Notes: a model not told the origin generated them from the letters alone. 64,000 nucleotides of DNA from Actinomycetospora lutea (GCF_028737205.1 NZ_JAQZAL010000003.1:124001-188000); one strand, 5' to 3'; numbered from the stretch's first letter, positions 48,907 to 57,830 are shown. Program-made: numbers and translations.

Positions 48907-50244
48907 TCAGCCCGGCGGACGGAGCGCGACGACCGTCGGGCCCCGCAGCTCCACCAGCGTCGTGCCCGTCGCGGCGACGGCGACCGGGGTGCCCGGCGCG
49001 ACGTCGCGGCGCACGGGGACGACCGGGCCGCGCGGGGCGCCGGTGGCCGCGTCCAGCACCGCGAGGCCGTCGGGCACCGGCACGAGCGCGACGGCGGCCG
49101 GGGCGCTCCCGGGCCACGCGGCGCCGGCGCCGAGGGTCCCGGGCACCGTCCAGCGGGGGCGCAGGTCGCCGGCGTCGAGCCCGACGGTCGCCGTGCCCGT
49201 CCACCACAGCAGCACCGGCCCGACCGGGCGGACCGTGGCCGCGAGGTCGGGCGGGTCGGTGGTGGGGCCGGCCGCGGCGCCGAGGGGGAACACCGTCTCG
49301 GGCACGAGCGTGTCCGCGTCGGCCGAGGTGCCGACGACGTGCAGCGTCCCGTCCGGCGCGGCCCAGGCCGCGCGCTGGTCGGTCAGGGCGACGAGCCGCG
49401 CGCCGCGCACCCCGAGCAGCGTGCTCGAGCGCTCCTCGGGCTTCTCCGAGCTCTGCGGGTCGGCGTCGAGGACGGTGAGGCGGTCGGAGTCGTCGCCGGG
49501 GCAGCGCTGGATCATCCCGACGGTGCCGCCCCCCACGGCGATCGAGCCGTTGGCGCACGCCGCCCGCGGCTGCGCGTCGGGCGGCTGGACGGGCGTCGGG
49601 ATCCGGCCGGCCTCGGTGGTGAGCACGAGGTCGGAGCGCCAGGTCTCGACGTGGTCGGCGCCGGTGCCCGTGACGTGGTCGCGGTCGGCGAGCAGGCGCG
49701 TGCCCTCGCGCAGGTCGGCGTTGCGCGATGGACCGCGGGCGCCGGTGTCGGGCTCGAGGGCGGCCACGTCGGAGCACCAGCTGCCCAGCGGCCCGGCGGT
49801 GCGGTAGACGGCGAGGACGTCGCCGAAGCCGGTGCCGACCGTGCACGGGGCCTCGGGGCGCGCGTAGCGCCACGCCTCGCGGCCGGTCACCGGGTCGTGG
49901 CCGACGACCCCGTCCGGTCCCGCGGTGACCACGGCCGGACCCACCGCGAGCGGCGCCGGCGTGGACGGGCTCTCGGCCCGCCAGGCCTCGACGAGCGCGG
50001 TCGGGACCGGCCCGTCGGGGCCCGGCTGCAACGGCGGGCCGTCGGACACCAGCTCGGTGTCCTGCGCGTCCCCGGAGGCGAGGACGAGCAGCGTGCCGAC
50101 CACCGCGGCCACCACGAGCATGGCGACGGCCACGAGGTCGCCGCGGCTGCGGCGCTCGGGGCGCGGCAGGCGGCGACGGGGCGGCCGCCCGCTCCCCGGA
50201 TCCGTGGACCCGGGGGACGGTCGTGCCGAGGTCGGCGAGGTCAC
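48907..50244 (-). CDS. Membrane-anchored beta-propeller (PQQ-like) protein, Rv3212-like
   Basis: 445 residues from GTG 50244. A basic Pro-rich cytosolic start (~35 residues) and one membrane helix (GDLVAVAMLVVAAVVGTLLVLASG) are followed by an extracytoplasmic ~380-residue domain with repeated blade-like strands (VVTAGPDGVVGHDPVTGREAWRYARPEAP, VLLWWTGTATVGLDAGDLRPRWTVPGTLG, GLAVLDAATGAPRGPVVPVRRD) typical of PQQ-like propellers. No enzymatic residues identified. It follows rhlE by 21 nt on the same strand, the same pairing as in mycobacteria. Confidence 0.8.
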   Translation of the reverse strand: MTSPTSARPSPGSTDPGSGRPPRRRLPRPERRSRGDLVAVAMLVVAAVVGTLLVLASGDAQDTELVSDGPPLQPGPDGPVPTALVEAWRAESPSTPAPLAVGPAVVTAGPDGVVGHDPVTGREAWRYARPEAPCTVGTGFGDVLAVYRTAGPLGSWCSDVAALEPDTGARGPSRNADLREGTRLLADRDHVTGTGADHVETWRSDLVLTTEAGRIPTPVQPPDAQPRAACANGSIAVGGGTVGMIQRCPGDDSDRLTVLDADPQSSEKPEERSSTLLGVRGARLVALTDQRAAWAAPDGTLHVVGTSADADTLVPETVFPLGAAAGPTTDPPDLAATVRPVGPVLLWWTGTATVGLDAGDLRPRWTVPGTLGAGAAWPGSAPAAVALVPVPDGLAVLDAATGAPRGPVVPVRRDVAPGTPVAVAATGTTLVELRGPTVVALRPPG

Positions 50245-50265
50245 CGGCGGGGGGCTACTCGGGGG

Positions 50266-51981
50266 CTACTCGGTCGACGCCGCCACGGCGTCCGCGGTCT
50301 CCGGGCTCGTCGGCGCCTCGGCGCCGTCCGAGCCCCGCGACGCGCCGGACCCCCGGCCGCCGCGACGGCGCCGGCGACGCCGGCCACCCTCGCCCTCGCC
50401 GGAGGTCTCCTCGTGACGCTCGCCGGCGTCGGGGGTGCCGGTGCTCCCGGTCGCCTCGCCGCTGCCCTCTCCGGTGCCCTCGCCGCTGCCCTCGGCCTCC
50501 GGCCCCGCGACGACCTCGCCGTTGCGCCGCCGGGTGCGCGAGCGCGAGCTGCGCCCGCGGCGGGGCGTGTCGCCGCCCTCGTCCGGGGTCTCGTCGGAGG
50601 ACCCGGCGTCCCCGTTGCCGCGACCGCCCCGGGAGCGCCCGCGCGAGCGGCCCCGGTCGGTGCTCTCGCGCTTCGGGCCGTCCTCGGCCTCCTCCTCGGC
50701 CGGCCGGCGCCGGCGGGCGACCCGGCCGGTGGCGCCCTCGGGGATGCCGAGGTCGGCGAAGAGGTGCGGCGAGCTGGAGTAGGTCTCCGGCGGCTCCGGG
50801 GCGCCGAGCCCCAGGTCGTCGGAGATCATCTTCCACTTCGGGAGGTCGTCCCAGTCGACGAGCGTGACCGCGATGCCCGTGAGTCCCGCCCGGCCGGTGC
50901 GCCCGATGCGGTGGATGTAGGTCTTGGCATCGTCCGGGCACTGGTAGTTGATGACGTGCGTGACGCCGGTGACGTCGATGCCGCGGGCGGCGACGTCGGT
51001 GCAGACCAGCACGTCGATGCGCCCGTCGCGGAAGGCCTTGAGCGCGTGCTCGCGGGCCCCCTGCCCGAGGTCGCCGTGGACGGCGCCGACGGCGAAGCCG
51101 CGCTCGGCGAGCTCCTCGGAGACCTTGCTGGCCGTGCGCTTGGTGCGGGTGAACACCATCGTCGGACCGCGGTCGGTGGCCTGCAGGGTGCGCGCGAGCA
51201 GCTCGACCTTGTCGAGCGCGTGGGCGCGGTAGACGAACTGCGCGGTCTTCTCGCCGATCGCGCTGGCGTCGACCTGCTCGGCGCGGATGTGCGTCGGCTG
51301 CGTCAGGAACGTGCGGGCCAGCGTGATGATCGGGCCGGGCATCGTGGCCGAGAACAGCATCGTCTGGCGGCGCTCGGGCAGCATGCCGAGGATGCGCTCG
51401 ACGTCGGGCAGGAAGCCCAGGTCGAGCATCTCGTCGGCCTCGTCGAGCACGAGCCCGCCGACCTTCGCCAGCACGAGGTGGCCCTGCTGGGCCAGGTCCA
51501 GCAGGCGGCCGGGCGTGCCGACGACGAAGTCGACGCCGCGCTGCAGGGCCGCGATCTGGCCCTCGTAGGGGCGACCGCCGTAGATCGAGACGACGCGGGT
51601 GCCCAGGTTGGCGGATGCGCCCTCGATGTCCTTGGCGACCTGCACGCACAGCTCGCGGGTCGGGACGACGACGAGCGCCTGCGGCGTCCCGTCGCCCGGC
51701 GTGCCGAGCCGCTGCAGGAGCGGGACGCCGAAGCCGAGGGTCTTGCCCGTGCCCGTGCGGGCCTGGCCGATGACGTCCTCGCCGGCGAGCGCCAGCGGCA
51801 GGGTCAGCTCCTGGATCGCGAACGTGCGCTCGATGCCGGCCTTCGCCAGCGCGCTGACGATCGCGGGGTCGACGCCGAGCTCGGCGAAGGTGGGGGCGTC
51901 CTCGGTGACGGGGGCGCCGGCCTTGAGCGGCTCGGCGACCGGCTCCTCGTCGGTGGGGTTGTCGGGAGTGATGGTGGTCAG
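50266..51981 (-). CDS. rhlE: DEAD-box RNA helicase (RhlE type)
   Basis: 571 residues from CTG 51981. No ATG, GTG or TTG stands at the natural N-terminus; CTG reads (M)TTITPDNPTDEEPVAEPLKA with AGAGAGG 7 nt upstream. Helicase motifs: Q-motif FAIQELTLPLAL, I ARTGTGKT, PTRELCVQV, II VLDEADEM, III FSATMPG, IV VFTRTK, V DVAARGIDV, VI HRIGRTGRAG. The C-terminal ~160 residues are Arg/Ser/Gly/Glu-rich (RSRGRSRGGRGNGD and RRRRRRRGGRGSG) and should bind RNA. It remodels structured RNA, probably in ribosome assembly or mRNA decay. In-frame GTGs further upstream exist but would encode palindrome-rich leader sequence. Confidence 0.9.
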   Translation of the reverse strand: MTTITPDNPTDEEPVAEPLKAGAPVTEDAPTFAELGVDPAIVSALAKAGIERTFAIQELTLPLALAGEDVIGQARTGTGKTLGFGVPLLQRLGTPGDGTPQALVVVPTRELCVQVAKDIEGASANLGTRVVSIYGGRPYEGQIAALQRGVDFVVGTPGRLLDLAQQGHLVLAKVGGLVLDEADEMLDLGFLPDVERILGMLPERRQTMLFSATMPGPIITLARTFLTQPTHIRAEQVDASAIGEKTAQFVYRAHALDKVELLARTLQATDRGPTMVFTRTKRTASKVSEELAERGFAVGAVHGDLGQGAREHALKAFRDGRIDVLVCTDVAARGIDVTGVTHVINYQCPDDAKTYIHRIGRTGRAGLTGIAVTLVDWDDLPKWKMISDDLGLGAPEPPETYSSSPHLFADLGIPEGATGRVARRRRPAEEEAEDGPKRESTDRGRSRGRSRGGRGNGDAGSSDETPDEGGDTPRRGRSSRSRTRRRNGEVVAGPEAEGSGEGTGEGSGEATGSTGTPDAGERHEETSGEGEGGRRRRRRRGGRGSGASRGSDGAEAPTSPETADAVAASTE

Positions 51982-52266
51982 GGGTCTGCCTCTCTCGCGT
52001 CTCGCGCGCGAGGCTTGCTGGCTGCTCGACCACGTCCGGGGTCGGCGACGGTGCACGGTTGATGCCGGTGCCCGCTCCCTCGTCGGAGCCGGGTACCACG
52101 TCACCGGACGCGGGAGAGCCGACAGAGGCGCCCGCACGCTCGGGTGCGTTCCGCGGCGCAGGACGGCGACCGGGGCGGTCGGCGACGGTGCATGCACCGC
52201 GGGACGTCGCCATGGTACCGGTCGACCCGCAACCGCCGTGTCACCGCCGGGGTCCCGCCGTCCCCC

Positions 52267-52272
52267 TAGGGT
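52267..52272 (+). promoter_or_regulatory. Putative -10 box of the ferritin-like gene (leaderless)
   Basis: TAGGGT ends 8 nt before GTG 52281, with no ribosome site between. Confidence 0.5.
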
Positions 52273-52280
52273 GGTCGCCC

Positions 52281-53000
52281 GTGACCGAGCACGACAGCGG
52301 CCGCCCCGCCCCCGCCCCGTCGACGGCCCCCCGCGACGCCGCGACGGAGCCCGCGACGGTCCCGGGTCCGCCGGCCGCCGACCTGCTCGGAGCGGTCGCC
52401 TACGGCGCCCTGACCGCCTTCACCAGGCTCGCCGCCGACGCCGCGCTCGCCCCGGACCTCACCGGGCGCGCCGAGATGGCCGCGCTCGCCGCGGTCGAGA
52501 TGGCGCACGTCGAGCGCATCCGCGAGCACCTCGACGCGCACGGTGTGGACCTCGTCACGTCGATGGCGCCGTTCGCGCCCGTGCTCGACTCCTTCGCGGC
52601 CCGCACGGCGTCCCGGGACTGGGGCGAGGCCCTCGTCGGCGCCTACGTCGGCCGCACGCTGGCGGTCGACCTGGTGGCCGCGACCGGCGCGGTGGCCGAG
52701 GACGCGCCGGGCGCCGACCTCCTGCGCGGCCCCGACGCGGGCCGCGAGGCGAGCGGGGAGAGCGGGTTCGACGCGTTCGCCGAGCGCGCCGTGCACGAGG
52801 TGGCCGTCGACGAGGAGACCCGCGGGCGCCTGGCGATGTGGGGCCGGCGACTGCTCGGCGAGACGCTGGCCGCGGCCGCCGAGGTGCTCGACGCGCACCC
52901 GCAGGCCGCGTCCGCGCTGCTCGGCGGCACGTCGCGGGCGGCGGTGTTCAAGGCCCTGAAGTCGCGGCACACCAAGCGGCTGTCGGCGCTCGGGCTCTGA
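52281..53000 (+). CDS. Ferritin-like-fold protein (tRNA hydroxylase-like, Rv3210c-like)
   Basis: 239 residues from GTG 52281. After a ~35-residue Pro/Ala leader the protein is all-helical: LLGAVAYGALTAFTRLAADAALAPDLTGRAEMAALAAVEMAHVERIREHLDAHGVDL contains the E-x-x-H pair (EMAHVERI) of diiron ferritin-like proteins, and a second helix pair lies near AERAVHEVAVDEETRGRLAMWGRRLLGE. Position between rhlE and the DUF3107 gene matches M. tuberculosis Rv3210c. A complete set of diiron ligands cannot be confirmed by eye, so catalysis is uncertain. Confidence 0.78.
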   Translation: MTEHDSGRPAPAPSTAPRDAATEPATVPGPPAADLLGAVAYGALTAFTRLAADAALAPDLTGRAEMAALAAVEMAHVERIREHLDAHGVDLVTSMAPFAPVLDSFAARTASRDWGEALVGAYVGRTLAVDLVAATGAVAEDAPGADLLRGPDAGREASGESGFDAFAERAVHEVAVDEETRGRLAMWGRRLLGETLAAAAEVLDAHPQAASALLGGTSRAAVFKALKSRHTKRLSALGL

Positions 53001-53026
53001 CGCCGACCCTGCGCCGCCCGGTGGAC

Positions 53027-53032
53027 TAGCCT
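53027..53032 (+). promoter_or_regulatory. Putative -10 box of the DUF3107 gene
   Basis: TAGCCT about 37 nt before GTG 53070; the gene also has a ribosome site (GGAGGA 53059-53064 region), so here the mRNA has a short leader. Confidence 0.4.
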
Positions 53033-53069
53033 CGCGCGGGCACAGGCACCGGGCCGAGCGGAGGAACGC

Positions 53070-53300
53070 GTGGAGGTCAAGATCGGCGTGGCGGAGAGCC
53101 CACGCGAGCTGGTGGTCGCGAGCGACCAGTCGCCGGACGAGGTGCAGGGGCTCGTCGACGAGGCGCTGGCCTCGGGCGGCGGCACGCTCGTGCTCTCCGA
53201 CGACAAGGGCCGCCGGTACGTCATCCCCGCCGCCCGCATCGCCTACGTGGAGATCGCGCCCCAGGAGGGCCGCCGCGTGGGCTTCGGGGTCGGGAGCTAG
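53070..53300 (+). CDS. DUF3107 small protein (TB9.4-like)
   Basis: 76 residues from GTG 53070. EVKIGVAESPRELVVASDQSPDEVQGLVDEALASGGGTLVLSDDKGRRYVIPAARIAYVEIAP is a near-complete match to the short actinobacterial DUF3107/TB9.4 family (Rv3208A). Compact alpha/beta protein, no catalytic residues visible; function unknown. It lies convergent to the TetR gene, as expected for this conserved block. Confidence 0.93.
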   Translation: MEVKIGVAESPRELVVASDQSPDEVQGLVDEALASGGGTLVLSDDKGRRYVIPAARIAYVEIAPQEGRRVGFGVGS

Positions 53301-53312
53301 AGGCGGGATCGG

Positions 53313-53345
53313 GCGCCGGGGCCACGGGACACCGGGTCCCGGCGC
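53313..53345. terminator. Bidirectional hairpin between the DUF3107 and TetR genes
   Basis: GCGCCGGG (53313-53320) pairs with CCCGGCGC (53338-53345), eight perfect pairs around a 17-nt loop, between two convergent genes. No U-tract. Confidence 0.45.
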
Positions 53346-53999
53346 TCACCCCTCCGGCTGGCCCTCCTGGCGGGGGAACCCGCCGATCCCGCGCCACGCG
53401 AGCTGGGACATCAGCGTGATCGCGTCCTCGCGCGGGGGCTGCAGGCCGGCGTCGAGCCAGTAGCGCGCCGCCGTCGTCGACAGGCCCACCAGGCCCACCG
53501 CGAGCAGGCGCGCCCGCTCGGGCTCGAGCCCCGCGTCGGTGGTCACGGCCTCGGTGACGGCGTCGATGCAGTCCGAGGTGGCGCGGTCGACGAGCCCGGC
53601 GATCTCGGGCGTGGCGCGCGTGTCGGTCTCGAACACGAGGCGCATGGCGCCGTCGCGGGACGACACGACGTCGAAGTAGGCCTGGATGGTGGCCTGCACG
53701 CGCGCCTTGTTGTCGGTGGTCGAGCGGATCGCCGCGCGCACCGTGCGCACCATGTCGTCCGCGGCGCCCTGCACGAGCGCGCGGTAGAGGTCGAGCTTGC
53801 CGGGGAAGTGCTGGTAGAGCACCGGCTTGCTGACGCCGGCGCGCTCGGCGATCTCGTCCATCGCGGCAGCGTGGTAGCCCCGGGAACCGAACACCTCGCG
53901 CGCGGCCTCGAGCAGCTGCGCCCGGCGTGCGGACCGGGTCATGCGCGGTCGCCCCGCGGTGACCGCGGGGCGATCCGGTAGCCGGGCCTGCCCGCTCAT
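53346..53999 (-). CDS. TetR-family transcriptional regulator (Rv3208-like)
   Basis: 217 residues from ATG 53999 (MSGQARLPDRPAVT). HTH domain: RRAQLLEAAREVFGSRGYHAAAMDEIAERAGVSKPVLYQHFPGKLDLYRALV, textbook TetR. C-terminal ligand domain of the TetR_C type with AYFDVVSSRDGAMRLVFETD. Same place next to the DUF3107 gene as mycobacterial Rv3208. Ligand and targets unknown; it may control itself or the neighbouring hydrolase. Confidence 0.92.
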   Translation of the reverse strand: MSGQARLPDRPAVTAGRPRMTRSARRAQLLEAAREVFGSRGYHAAAMDEIAERAGVSKPVLYQHFPGKLDLYRALVQGAADDMVRTVRAAIRSTTDNKARVQATIQAYFDVVSSRDGAMRLVFETDTRATPEIAGLVDRATSDCIDAVTEAVTTDAGLEPERARLLAVGLVGLSTTAARYWLDAGLQPPREDAITLMSQLAWRGIGGFPRQEGQPEG

Positions 54000-54181
54000 T
54001 CCCCCGCCCCCAAGTCCTGCTCGTCCGGGCGGCACCGGTCTCGACCGCCTCGAGCGCACGACCCTACCCATCGGGTGACGTCCGTGCGGGTCGTGCCACG
54101 CCCGATGTCCCGCGGCGGGCCCCGGGGACGGCCCGCGTTCAGGCGGAGGTCATCGTGACGTCACACGGGTGACACCGCATC

Positions 54182-55348
54182 ATGGTGTGCGTGATCGTCC
54201 GCCGCCCCGTGCCGTCCACCGGCCCGTCCCGGTCCGGACGCCGCGGCGACACCTCGGCGACACCCACCCCCGAGCCCCCGCTGGCCGCGCGGACGGCGCT
54301 GGGGCCGACGGGGACCGCCGCCGACCCGACGCCGTACTGGCCGGGGCACGAGGTGACGGTCGGCGACACGACCCTGCACGTGCGCGAGACCCCGGGGCCG
54401 GCGAGCGAGACGGCGGTCTACGTGCACGGCCTGGGCGGCTCGTCGAACAACTGGACCGAGCTCGCCGGCGCGCTCTCGGGGCGCTGCCGCGGGCTCGCGG
54501 TCGACCTGCCCGGCTTCGGGCGCACGCCACCGCCGGCGTCGGGCGACTACCGGCCCTTCGCGCACGCCGCGACCCTCACCGCCTACCTCGACGACCTGGC
54601 GCGCCGCACCGGCCCGGTGCACCTGCTCGGCAACTCGCTCGGCGGGGCGGTGTCGCTGCTGACCGCCGCGGCGCGCCCGGACCTCGTGCGCACCCTGACC
54701 CTCGTCAGCCCGGCGATGCCCGACCTGCGCCCGCTGCCCTCGCGCCTCGGCGGCCGGCGCGCGGCGCTGGCCCTGCTGCCGTTCCTCGGCGCCGCCGCCC
54801 GGGCGGAGCAGGCCGCGGAGGCGCCCCACGAGCGCCTCGCCCGCACGATGGCGCTCTGCCACGCCGACCCGCGCCGCGTCGGCGACCGCGCCTTCGCGAT
54901 GGCCGCGCAGGAGGCCGAGGAGCGCGCCGCGCTCGCCTGGGCGCCCGAGGCCCTGCACCACTCGTTCCTCGGCCTGCTGGGCACCTGGCTCACGCCCTCG
55001 CCGCGCTCGCTGTGGACCGCCGCCGCGAGCGTCACCGCGCCGACGCTCGTGGTGTGGGGCGAGGTCGACCGCCTCGTCGGCGTGTCCCGGGCCGCCCACA
55101 CCGCCGCCGCGCTGCCCGCCGGGCGGCTGCTGCGCCTGCCGGGCGTGGGGCACGTCGCGCAGATCGAGCGCCCGCAGACCGTCGCGCGCGCCGTCCTGGG
55201 CCTGCTCGACGCGGCGGCCGACGGGTCGTGGCCGGCGGCGGGGGCGCCGGCGCGCCCGACGGGGGACGACGCCACCCTGCGCCATTGGCGACCGCGCCTG
55301 CCGCTGGGTGTCGCGCGCACGGTTGCGCGTGCCGCCGTGCCGGTGTGA
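54182..55348 (+). CDS. Alpha/beta hydrolase
   Basis: 388 residues from ATG 54182, with the start uncertain (GTG codons follow within 60 codons and there is no good ribosome site). After ~55 residues of low-complexity leader the fold begins VTVGDTTLHVRETPGP, then AVYVHGLGGSSNNWTELAGAL (oxyanion HGLGGS), nucleophile elbow LLGNSLGGAVSLL, acid APTLVVWGEVDRLVG and base LPGVGHVAQIERP: a complete Ser-Asp-His triad. Divergent from the TetR gene by 182 nt. Substrate unknown. Confidence 0.87.
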   Translation: MVCVIVRRPVPSTGPSRSGRRGDTSATPTPEPPLAARTALGPTGTAADPTPYWPGHEVTVGDTTLHVRETPGPASETAVYVHGLGGSSNNWTELAGALSGRCRGLAVDLPGFGRTPPPASGDYRPFAHAATLTAYLDDLARRTGPVHLLGNSLGGAVSLLTAAARPDLVRTLTLVSPAMPDLRPLPSRLGGRRAALALLPFLGAAARAEQAAEAPHERLARTMALCHADPRRVGDRAFAMAAQEAEERAALAWAPEALHHSFLGLLGTWLTPSPRSLWTAAASVTAPTLVVWGEVDRLVGVSRAAHTAAALPAGRLLRLPGVGHVAQIERPQTVARAVLGLLDAAADGSWPAAGAPARPTGDDATLRHWRPRLPLGVARTVARAAVPV

Positions 55349-55360
55349 AACAGTGCCCGG

Positions 55361-56470
55361 GTGACCCGGCCGGCCAGGCGCGCCGATGGGGAGGAGGCCC
55401 CGGCCGACTCCTCTCCCGACGCCTCCCCGGCGCGCGGCGAGGGGCGGGCGAATCGTCCCGGACGTCCCGAATCCCCGACGGCGCTGCGCGACCGGCCCCG
55501 GTCGTCGTCGCGCAGCCGGGACCGCGACCCGCGCCGGCGGGGCGCCCCCGGGCCGGGCTGGGGCCGGAGCGGGCCCGCCCCGGGCGGGCGCGGCGGAGGG
55601 CGCGGCGGCGGGCGCGGCGGCGGGTCCTCGGTCCTGCGCTCGTGGCGGACGTGGGTGATCCCGGCGCTCGTGGTGCTCACCGTGCTGGCGGTCGTCGAGG
55701 CGGTCTCGCCCGACGGTGACGCCGGGTCGGCGTCACCGCTGCTCGCGACCCCCACCGCGAGCCCGTCGCCGGTGGTCACCGAGGCGCCGCGCGGCGCCGG
55801 GCAGAACGTCGACATCCCGTCCGCGGAGCTGCCCGCTGGCGGCGCGTTCCCGGTGACGGGCAACGGCACCTGGCACGTCGTGCCGGGCACGACGCCGCAG
55901 GCCGGCACGGGGCGCGTCTACACCTACACCGTCGAGGTCGAGGACGGCATCGTCGTCCCCGAGGGCGAGCAGGCCTACGCCACCGCCGTCGACGCGACCC
56001 TCACCGACCCGCGCAGCTGGGTCGGGTCGGGGCAGATCGCGGTCCGGCGCATCGACACCGGCGTGCCCGACTTCCGCGTCAGCCTCTCGGCGCAGATGAC
56101 CATCCGCGGGCTGTGCGGCTACTCGCTGCGCTACGAGGCGTCGTGCTGGAAGTCCGACATCGGGCGCGTGCTCATCAACGGGTCGCGCTGGGTGCGCGGC
56201 GCCGCGGCGTTCGAGGGCCAGCTCGGCCTGTACCGCCAGTACGCCATCAACCACGAGGTCGGGCACGTCTTCGACAACCCGCACGTGCCCTGCCCCGAGA
56301 CCGGCGGCCTGGCGCCGATCATGATGCAGCAGAGCTTCGGGACCGCGAACGACTACCTCGCGCAGCTCACCGAGGAGAACCCGCAGGGCACCCAGATCCC
56401 GCGGGACGGGAAGGTCTGCCGCCCGAACGCGTGGCCCTACCCCCAGGGTGCGGTGACGCCCGCGGGCTGA
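55361..56470 (+). CDS. DUF3152 membrane-anchored putative metalloprotease
   Basis: 369 residues from GTG 55361, 12 nt after the hydrolase. Disordered Arg/Gly-rich cytosolic N-terminus (GGRGGGRGGGRGGG near 75-88), one membrane helix (WRTWVIPALVVLTVLAVVEAV), then an extracytoplasmic domain. The zincin-like motif NHEVGHVFDNPHVPCP is strict H-E-x-x-H with a downstream His. Four Cys (CGYSLRYEASC, PCPET, VC) suggest disulfides. Rv3207c-like by position and sequence. Predicted secreted-face zinc protease; activity untested as far as I know. Confidence 0.85.
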   Translation: MTRPARRADGEEAPADSSPDASPARGEGRANRPGRPESPTALRDRPRSSSRSRDRDPRRRGAPGPGWGRSGPAPGGRGGGRGGGRGGGSSVLRSWRTWVIPALVVLTVLAVVEAVSPDGDAGSASPLLATPTASPSPVVTEAPRGAGQNVDIPSAELPAGGAFPVTGNGTWHVVPGTTPQAGTGRVYTYTVEVEDGIVVPEGEQAYATAVDATLTDPRSWVGSGQIAVRRIDTGVPDFRVSLSAQMTIRGLCGYSLRYEASCWKSDIGRVLINGSRWVRGAAAFEGQLGLYRQYAINHEVGHVFDNPHVPCPETGGLAPIMMQQSFGTANDYLAQLTEENPQGTQIPRDGKVCRPNAWPYPQGAVTPAG

Positions 56471-56564
56471 CGCCCCGGCCGGCGGCAGGGAACATGGAGG
56501 GGACCGCGGCGGTTGCACGCCGTGAGGACCCGACGAAAGCATCGATAGGGAGTTGAGTGCCGTC

Positions 56565-57740
56565 ATGGCATCCCTGCCGCCCCTGGTGGAGCCGGCCGCG
56601 GAGCTGACCAAGGACGAGGTCGCCCGGTACAGCCGCCACCTGATCATCCCCGACGTCGGTGTCGACGGGCAGAAGCGTCTGAAGAACGCGAAGGTGCTCG
56701 TCGTCGGCGCCGGTGGCCTCGGCAGCCCGGCGCTGCTCTACCTGGCCGCCGCCGGTGTGGGCACCCTCGGGGTCGTCGACTTCGACGTCGTCGACGAGTC
56801 GAACCTGCAGCGCCAGGTCATCCACGGCCAGTCCGACATCGGGAAGTCGAAGGCGCAGTCGGCCAAGGAGTCGGTCGCCGAGATCAACCCGTTCGTCACG
56901 GTCAACCTCCACGAGACGCCGCTGGACTCGTCGAACGCGCTGGACATCTTCCGCGACTACGACCTGATCCTCGACGGCACCGACAACTTCGCCACCCGCT
57001 ACCTCGTCAACGACGCGGCGGTGCTGCTCGGCAAGCCGTACGTCTGGGGCTCGATCTTCCGCTTCGAGGGCCAGGTCTCGGTGTTCTGGGAGGACGCCCC
57101 GAACGGCCAGGGCCTCAACTACCGGCACCTCTACCCCGAGCCCCCGCCGCCGGGCATGGTCCCGTCGTGCGCCGAGGGCGGCGTGCTCGGCGTGCTGTGC
57201 GCCTCGATCGGCTCGATCATGGTCACCGAGGCCATCAAGCTGATCTGCGGCATCGGCGACCCGCTGCTGGGCCGGCTCAAGGTCTACGACGCCCTCGACA
57301 TGGAGTACCGCGAGGTCCGGATCCGCCGCGACCCGAACGCCACCGAGGTCACCGAGCTCATCGACTACGAGGCCTTCTGCGGCACCGTCTCCGACGAGGC
57401 CCAGTCCGCCGCGGCCGGTCACACGATCACGGCGACCGAGCTCAAGGAGAAGATGGACGCGGGCGACAAGTTCGAGCTCATCGACGTCCGCGAGCCGCAC
57501 GAGTGGGAGATCGTCAAGATCCCCGGCGCCAAGCTCATCCCCAAGGACAAGATCCTGTCGGGCGAGGCGTTCACCGAGATTCCGCAGGACCGCCAGACGA
57601 TCCTGTACTGCAAGTCGGGCGTGCGCTCGGCCGAGGCGCTCTCGGCCCTGCACCACGCCGGGTTCTCGAACGCCGTCCACGTCGGTGGCGGCGTCACCGG
57701 CTGGGCGCAGCAGGTCGACACCTCGCTGCCGACCTACTGA
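56565..57740 (+). CDS. moeZ: Molybdopterin-synthase adenylyltransferase/sulfurtransferase MoeZ
   Basis: 391 residues from ATG 56565 (GGGAG upstream); TTG 56553 would add four. The ThiF/MoeB domain has GAGGLGSPALLYLAAAGVGTLGVVDFDVVDESNLQRQVIH (ATP-binding, residues ~48-87), DGTDNFATRYLVNDA, and CAEGGVLGVLCASIGSIMVTEAIKL. The C-terminal rhodanese domain (~285-391) ends with the catalytic Cys in ILYCKSGVRSAEAL. It activates and thiolates the C-terminal glycine of MoaD, CysO and ThiS-like carriers. The strong hairpin at 57788-57830 ends the transcript. Confidence 0.95.
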   Translation: MASLPPLVEPAAELTKDEVARYSRHLIIPDVGVDGQKRLKNAKVLVVGAGGLGSPALLYLAAAGVGTLGVVDFDVVDESNLQRQVIHGQSDIGKSKAQSAKESVAEINPFVTVNLHETPLDSSNALDIFRDYDLILDGTDNFATRYLVNDAAVLLGKPYVWGSIFRFEGQVSVFWEDAPNGQGLNYRHLYPEPPPPGMVPSCAEGGVLGVLCASIGSIMVTEAIKLICGIGDPLLGRLKVYDALDMEYREVRIRRDPNATEVTELIDYEAFCGTVSDEAQSAAAGHTITATELKEKMDAGDKFELIDVREPHEWEIVKIPGAKLIPKDKILSGEAFTEIPQDRQTILYCKSGVRSAEALSALHHAGFSNAVHVGGGVTGWAQQVDTSLPTY

Positions 57741-57787
57741 ATCGCGAGGCGTAGCGCGCTCGCCCGGGTGCGCGCGCCGGGAACGAT

Positions 57788-57830
57788 GAACGGCGCTCTC
57801 GCTGCTTCGATAGCAGCGAGAGCGCCGTTC
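57788..57830. terminator. Very strong bidirectional hairpin between moeZ and dctA
   Basis: GAACGGCGCTCTCGCTGCT (57788-57806) and its exact reverse complement (57812-57830) flank a 5-nt loop TCGAT: 19 perfect pairs, followed by GTTTCTC. It lies between two convergent genes and is the clearest terminator in the window. Confidence 0.92.
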
